Shown here: positions 17,957 to 20,539 of the stretch, one piece after another
How positions within the stretch are numbered: position 1 is the first letter of the stretch
Layout: every line of letters starts with the position of its first letter
Origin: Mikrocytos mackini
Taxonomy: Eukaryota; Endomyxa; Ascetosporea; Mikrocytida; Mikrocytiidae
Direction: 5' to 3'
Assembly: GCA_030180075.1 (NCBI GenBank)
Contig: JASNJN010000469.1
Span: forward strand, 1 to 20,539
DNA: 20,539 bases
The notes under the pieces: model-generated
Told to the model about the DNA's origin: nothing
The model's input: the letters and a program-made list of their open reading frames with translations, nothing else
Database searches by the model: none
Made by a program: the position numbers and the translations under genes

Positions 17957-18115
17957 GGATTCACCAAAAAAAGCATTGTTGTGTTTGTGGTTGGTCAAAG
18001 AATAGAAAGAAGATAACGAAAATAGAAGTCAACTTTACTTCCATGCTCCTCAATACACTACATAAAGAATACACACATGACAAATTACTAATAGACAAGA
18101 TAAACCAATNTTNAA
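17957..18115 (+). pseudogene. RING-finger gene, 3' part; also resembles a BED finger
   Basis: Joined across the retrotransposon, this supplies Trp38, then I-H-Q-K-K-H and the last C-x2-C of the RING. The following residues contain N-F-T-S-M-L-L-N-T-L-H and Y-T-H. Together with C-C-V-C these also fit a BED zinc finger (C-x2-C ... H-x4-H) of the kind found at the N-terminus of hAT transposases. The frame meets two N's (18110, 18113), and the hAT frame follows immediately, one reading phase away. So this piece is either the RING gene's C-terminal part cut by a hAT element, or a RING/BED overlap at the start of the hAT gene. Confidence 0.55.
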
Positions 18116-19735
18116 TACGAAGAATGGGCCAAAGCATTTGGTTATACACTTGCCCCACTCAGCATCGTTGAGAACAAAACGATAGTAACAATGTTAAAGC
18201 ATTTTAACAATTCCCTGTCAATTCCAACCAGGAAAACCCTTAACAAATACATCAGTACATATGCCGAAGATCTAGACTCACAATTAAGGTTTGAAATTGA
18301 CTTAGCTATGTTNTATTCATTTCAGCTCGATGTATGGGCAAAAGAAGACACAACGAGTACTCTAGGAATTTCTATAAAACTTATAGGTGGAGGCCTAACC
18401 GAATCATACAAATTATTAGCCCTGCAGCAAGTTGATAACCAAAAGGCAGATTATCTTACCAATTTTACAAAGAAATGGTTTGATGAATACAAAATAGACG
18501 AAAAAAGAATTGTAAACTTATGTACTGATAATTGCAATACTATGCGAAAAATGGTTCGGACTATTGAAGGTTTATATGAAGCAAATAAAAGCGATGAAGA
18601 TTTTTTAGACCAAGCCCAAAACATAGACTATTTAGACAACAACATAAACGAAAACGAGGAATATGAAAACCAAGAAGAATTAGACGATTCGATATTTATA
18701 AATGACACATACGAAAAGAAATATTTACTGAAAGGACAAGGATGTTTACAGAGTTGTTATGAAAGCGGGTGAAACTACTATAATACCACCCATTCCAGTT
18801 TAAACCAGTTAAAACCGGTTAATACCAGTTTACTCCACCCCTATTTTCGGTATAAATTAAATTTTTTGAAAATTTATTGATTAGGAATTTTAGAAACTTC
18901 TTTATAGGGTTGTATATACATTTAACAAATTATAGAAAAATTTTGGGGAAATTATTTATTTTCATGAAAAATATTTCTCCAAAATACGAATTTTTAAAAT
19001 TTTGGATTTTTCAGATTTTTCAAAAATTTCGCATTTTTAAATCAGCTGAAATTTTTTCCAGTATGTTGTTTTACAGTTATGACCGTTTGGACGAGTTTTT
19101 ATGTGTCGACGTATATCCCACACTATGTAACTCGAAAAAAGCGGGTTAAACTACCTTGAATTTTGGGTAAAACGTTAATGCCACCCAGTTTAAACATCGG
19201 TATTATCCACCGGTTTTAACCAGGTGGTTAAAACCGTAACAACTCTGGATGTTTACAACACTTGGTTAATTTAGCCATACAAGACACTATGAAAAAAGCA
19301 AAGATATGGCTAAACTATTTGATAATGTGATAGATATTATCAAATTTACACACAAACCCAATGTTTACAAAGAACTCAAGATAAAGATAAATTACCCCAC
19401 ACGCTTACGTTGGACATCTTATATTGATTCCCTAGAAAAGCTGATTAGCAATTGGAACGCGATAATAACGATGTACAATAATGAACAAAAAACAAACAAG
19501 AAAATAGAAACGAAATACATTGTAAAGCTAACAATAATATTCAAATTGATGCTACCATTGAGGATTATACTGAAGAAAATGGAGAATACAAGCTTTTACT
19601 TAGGGAACTTTTGGACATGGTATCAAGAGGTTGAAAACACATTATCCAATATAATGTCACACAAANAAATTGNGTGGAAAGAATGTAAACTTATTGCTAA
19701 ATGCTTAAAAAACAGTCTTCAACAACGAATACTTG
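18104..19735 (+). pseudogene. hAT transposase, split by a MITE and frameshifted
   Basis: Left part (18104-18748): A-P-L-S-I-V-E-N-K and I-P-T-R-K-T-L typical of hAT N-terminal helices, catalytic-type Asp in F-Q-L-D-V-W, second acidic motif C-T-D-N-C-N-T, an acidic loop, then G-C-L-Q at the MITE junction. Right part (from 19256): the His that completes the C-x2-H motif, H-L-V-N-L-A; after a break at the A6 run 19292-19297 (one base missing), the frame at 19306 carries Y-P-T-R-L-R-W-T-S-Y, the conserved hAT R-W segment, and a helical region. The C-terminus with the last Glu and the dimerisation domain is cut off near 19735, where antisense gag sequence begins. N's at 18312, 19665 and 19672 blur details. 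Not functional as it stands. Confidence 0.82.
18749..19247. mobile_element. hAT-type MITE, 499 bp, inside the hAT transposase
   Basis: The terminal inverted repeats begin CAGAGTTGTTATG on the left and CAGAGTTGTTACG on the right (read on the opposite strand). They are flanked by a perfect 8-bp target duplication GATGTTTA (18741-18748 and 19248-19255), the length hAT transposases make. The interior is AT-rich with no transposase. Direct repeats containing AAAGCGGGT/AAAGCGGGTT and CCAGTTTAAAC lie near both ends, as does an ACCGGTTTTAACC-type subterminal repeat. Confidence 0.9.
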
Positions 19736-20539
19736 GCTCTTTTTGTTTCTCAGCCCGTGAATAAACCAATCCTTTATTAGCTGATCTTCCATCGTTTGGA
19801 ACTCACACTTGGGCACTAAGTCCCTCAACATCGTCGAGTATTCTCGTATGGACTCGTTGGGTTTCTGTATTCGACAGAAAAATACGTTCCTTGGAAGGTT
19901 GGTGTCCTGGTTGGGTAAAAATGTGACTCCAACAATGATATAACCTGTTCCACTGTTTCTTTAGATCCATTTAAGGTATCTAAGACTCTTACTGCTTCTT
20001 GTCCAATACAGAGTTCTAGCAAGGCCATTTTTCTTTTCTCGGAGTCACTTTCTGCTCCACTAGCCACAATATAGCTGTTAAAAGATCTTACCCATGCTTT
20101 TAGCTACATCTCTGGTTTACCAGGTTTCTCTAAAAATTTCGGAGGATGTGGGATCTTCGCTGTCGTGCTCTGCACCGTGGAAACTACGGCGCTCTCTCCT
20201 TCTGTTTTTGCCATTTTCATGGAGAATTCCACAGCAATTCTTTCATGTTCGTTCTCCTCCTCACTGTCTTCTAGTACCTTCATTCCCATTATCTTTTCCT
20301 CGATATCTGCATAAGCTTCACACTTAAGTATGGCTTCTACAAATTTGTCTTTGCGTGCCGTTTTATCCATTGGGATTTCGTATTTGGCCGCCATCTCCTT
20401 TAGGGTGTTCAACTTCTCTATTTCTAGGGCCTTTGCCCTGTCTTTATATATTTTGCTTACTCGTTCAACCAATTGTTGCCTTGTAGCATATTTGCCTCTA
20501 TGCCTTTGGATTCAGCCAGACTTACCAGTGTGGACCCTG
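19735..20539 (-). pseudogene. Gag fragment of a second mag-like Ty3/gypsy element (element 3)
   Basis: Enters from the right edge. The frame from 20472 (first open codon TTG) is Lys/Glu-rich and helical, with an E-M-A-A-K-Y-E-I-P-x-D-K SAP-like segment. A TAG at 20106-20104 interrupts it, and the same frame then continues into capsid-like sequence (A-L-L-E-L-C-I-G, L-N-G-S-K-E) up to T-R-T-P-T-F. There a base is missing near 19890, and a new frame continues with R-I-Q-K-P-N-E-S-I-R-E-Y and D-W-F-I-H-G-L-R. Another missing base near 20491-20493 links it to the edge. It is homologous to, but clearly different from, the gag of element 1 (shared T-P-T-F and D-W-F-I). It stops abruptly at the hAT fragment, so one of the two was truncated by the other. 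Confidence 0.8.

Noticed and set aside
18877-19149. 90-codon frame inside the hAT-type MITE
   Set aside because: It lies wholly within a non-autonomous element and consists of Phe/Ile/Lys runs expected from AT-rich sequence.

Overview
The window is most likely from a transposon-rich microsporidian (an AT-rich, intron-poor, obligately parasitic fungal relative). The inference rests on three things. The host genes are short and intronless. Two host gene pairs are divergent with only 28 and 22 bp between start codons. The recognisable host genes are divergent, trimmed versions of core eukaryotic proteins: an RNA polymerase II subunit RPB7 and a transcription-type cyclin-dependent kinase. Between these compact islands lie several kilobases of mobile DNA. 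The genus cannot be fixed from sequence alone.

Layout. At 1-272 (minus) a partial host-like reading frame runs off the left edge. At 235-3993 (+) is a Ty3/gypsy polyprotein of mag-like type (double zinc knuckle, protease, RT, RNase H, integrase) without recognisable LTRs and with one in-frame TAG. At 4052-4678 is a 627-bp pogo-type MITE with TA duplications. At 4707-5509 (minus) is a putative type I membrane protein broken by one missing base. At 6292-7290 (minus) and 7319-7837 (+) are the CDK and RPB7, sharing a 28-bp promoter. At 8869-10097 (minus) is a 5'-truncated MULE transposase. At 10328-11126 is a stretch with no protein gene but packed with perfect hairpins, many with loops of exactly five bases, ending in a GC-rich structured block followed by eight T's. 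At 11709-13307 (minus) is a RING-finger protein in broken frames. Divergent from it, 22 bp away, a second RING gene starts at 13330 and is split after codon 37 by a complete 4,511-bp Ty3/gypsy element (13442-17952) with identical 213-bp LTRs. To the right is a hAT transposase (about 18104-19735) itself split by a 499-bp hAT-type MITE with an 8-bp duplication. From 19735 to the right edge is an antisense gag fragment of another mag-like element.

Two messages stand out. First, 10.33-11.13 kb looks like an unrecognised structured RNA or a hairpin-rich DNA element, and is the best candidate for something undescribed. Second, almost every frame break here is repaired by ADDING bases, usually one in a short A/T run. 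That pattern suggests base under-calling in the assembly as much as genuine pseudogenes. The N's at 2627, 3317, 18110, 18113, 18312 and near 19665-19672 also mark this as draft sequence.
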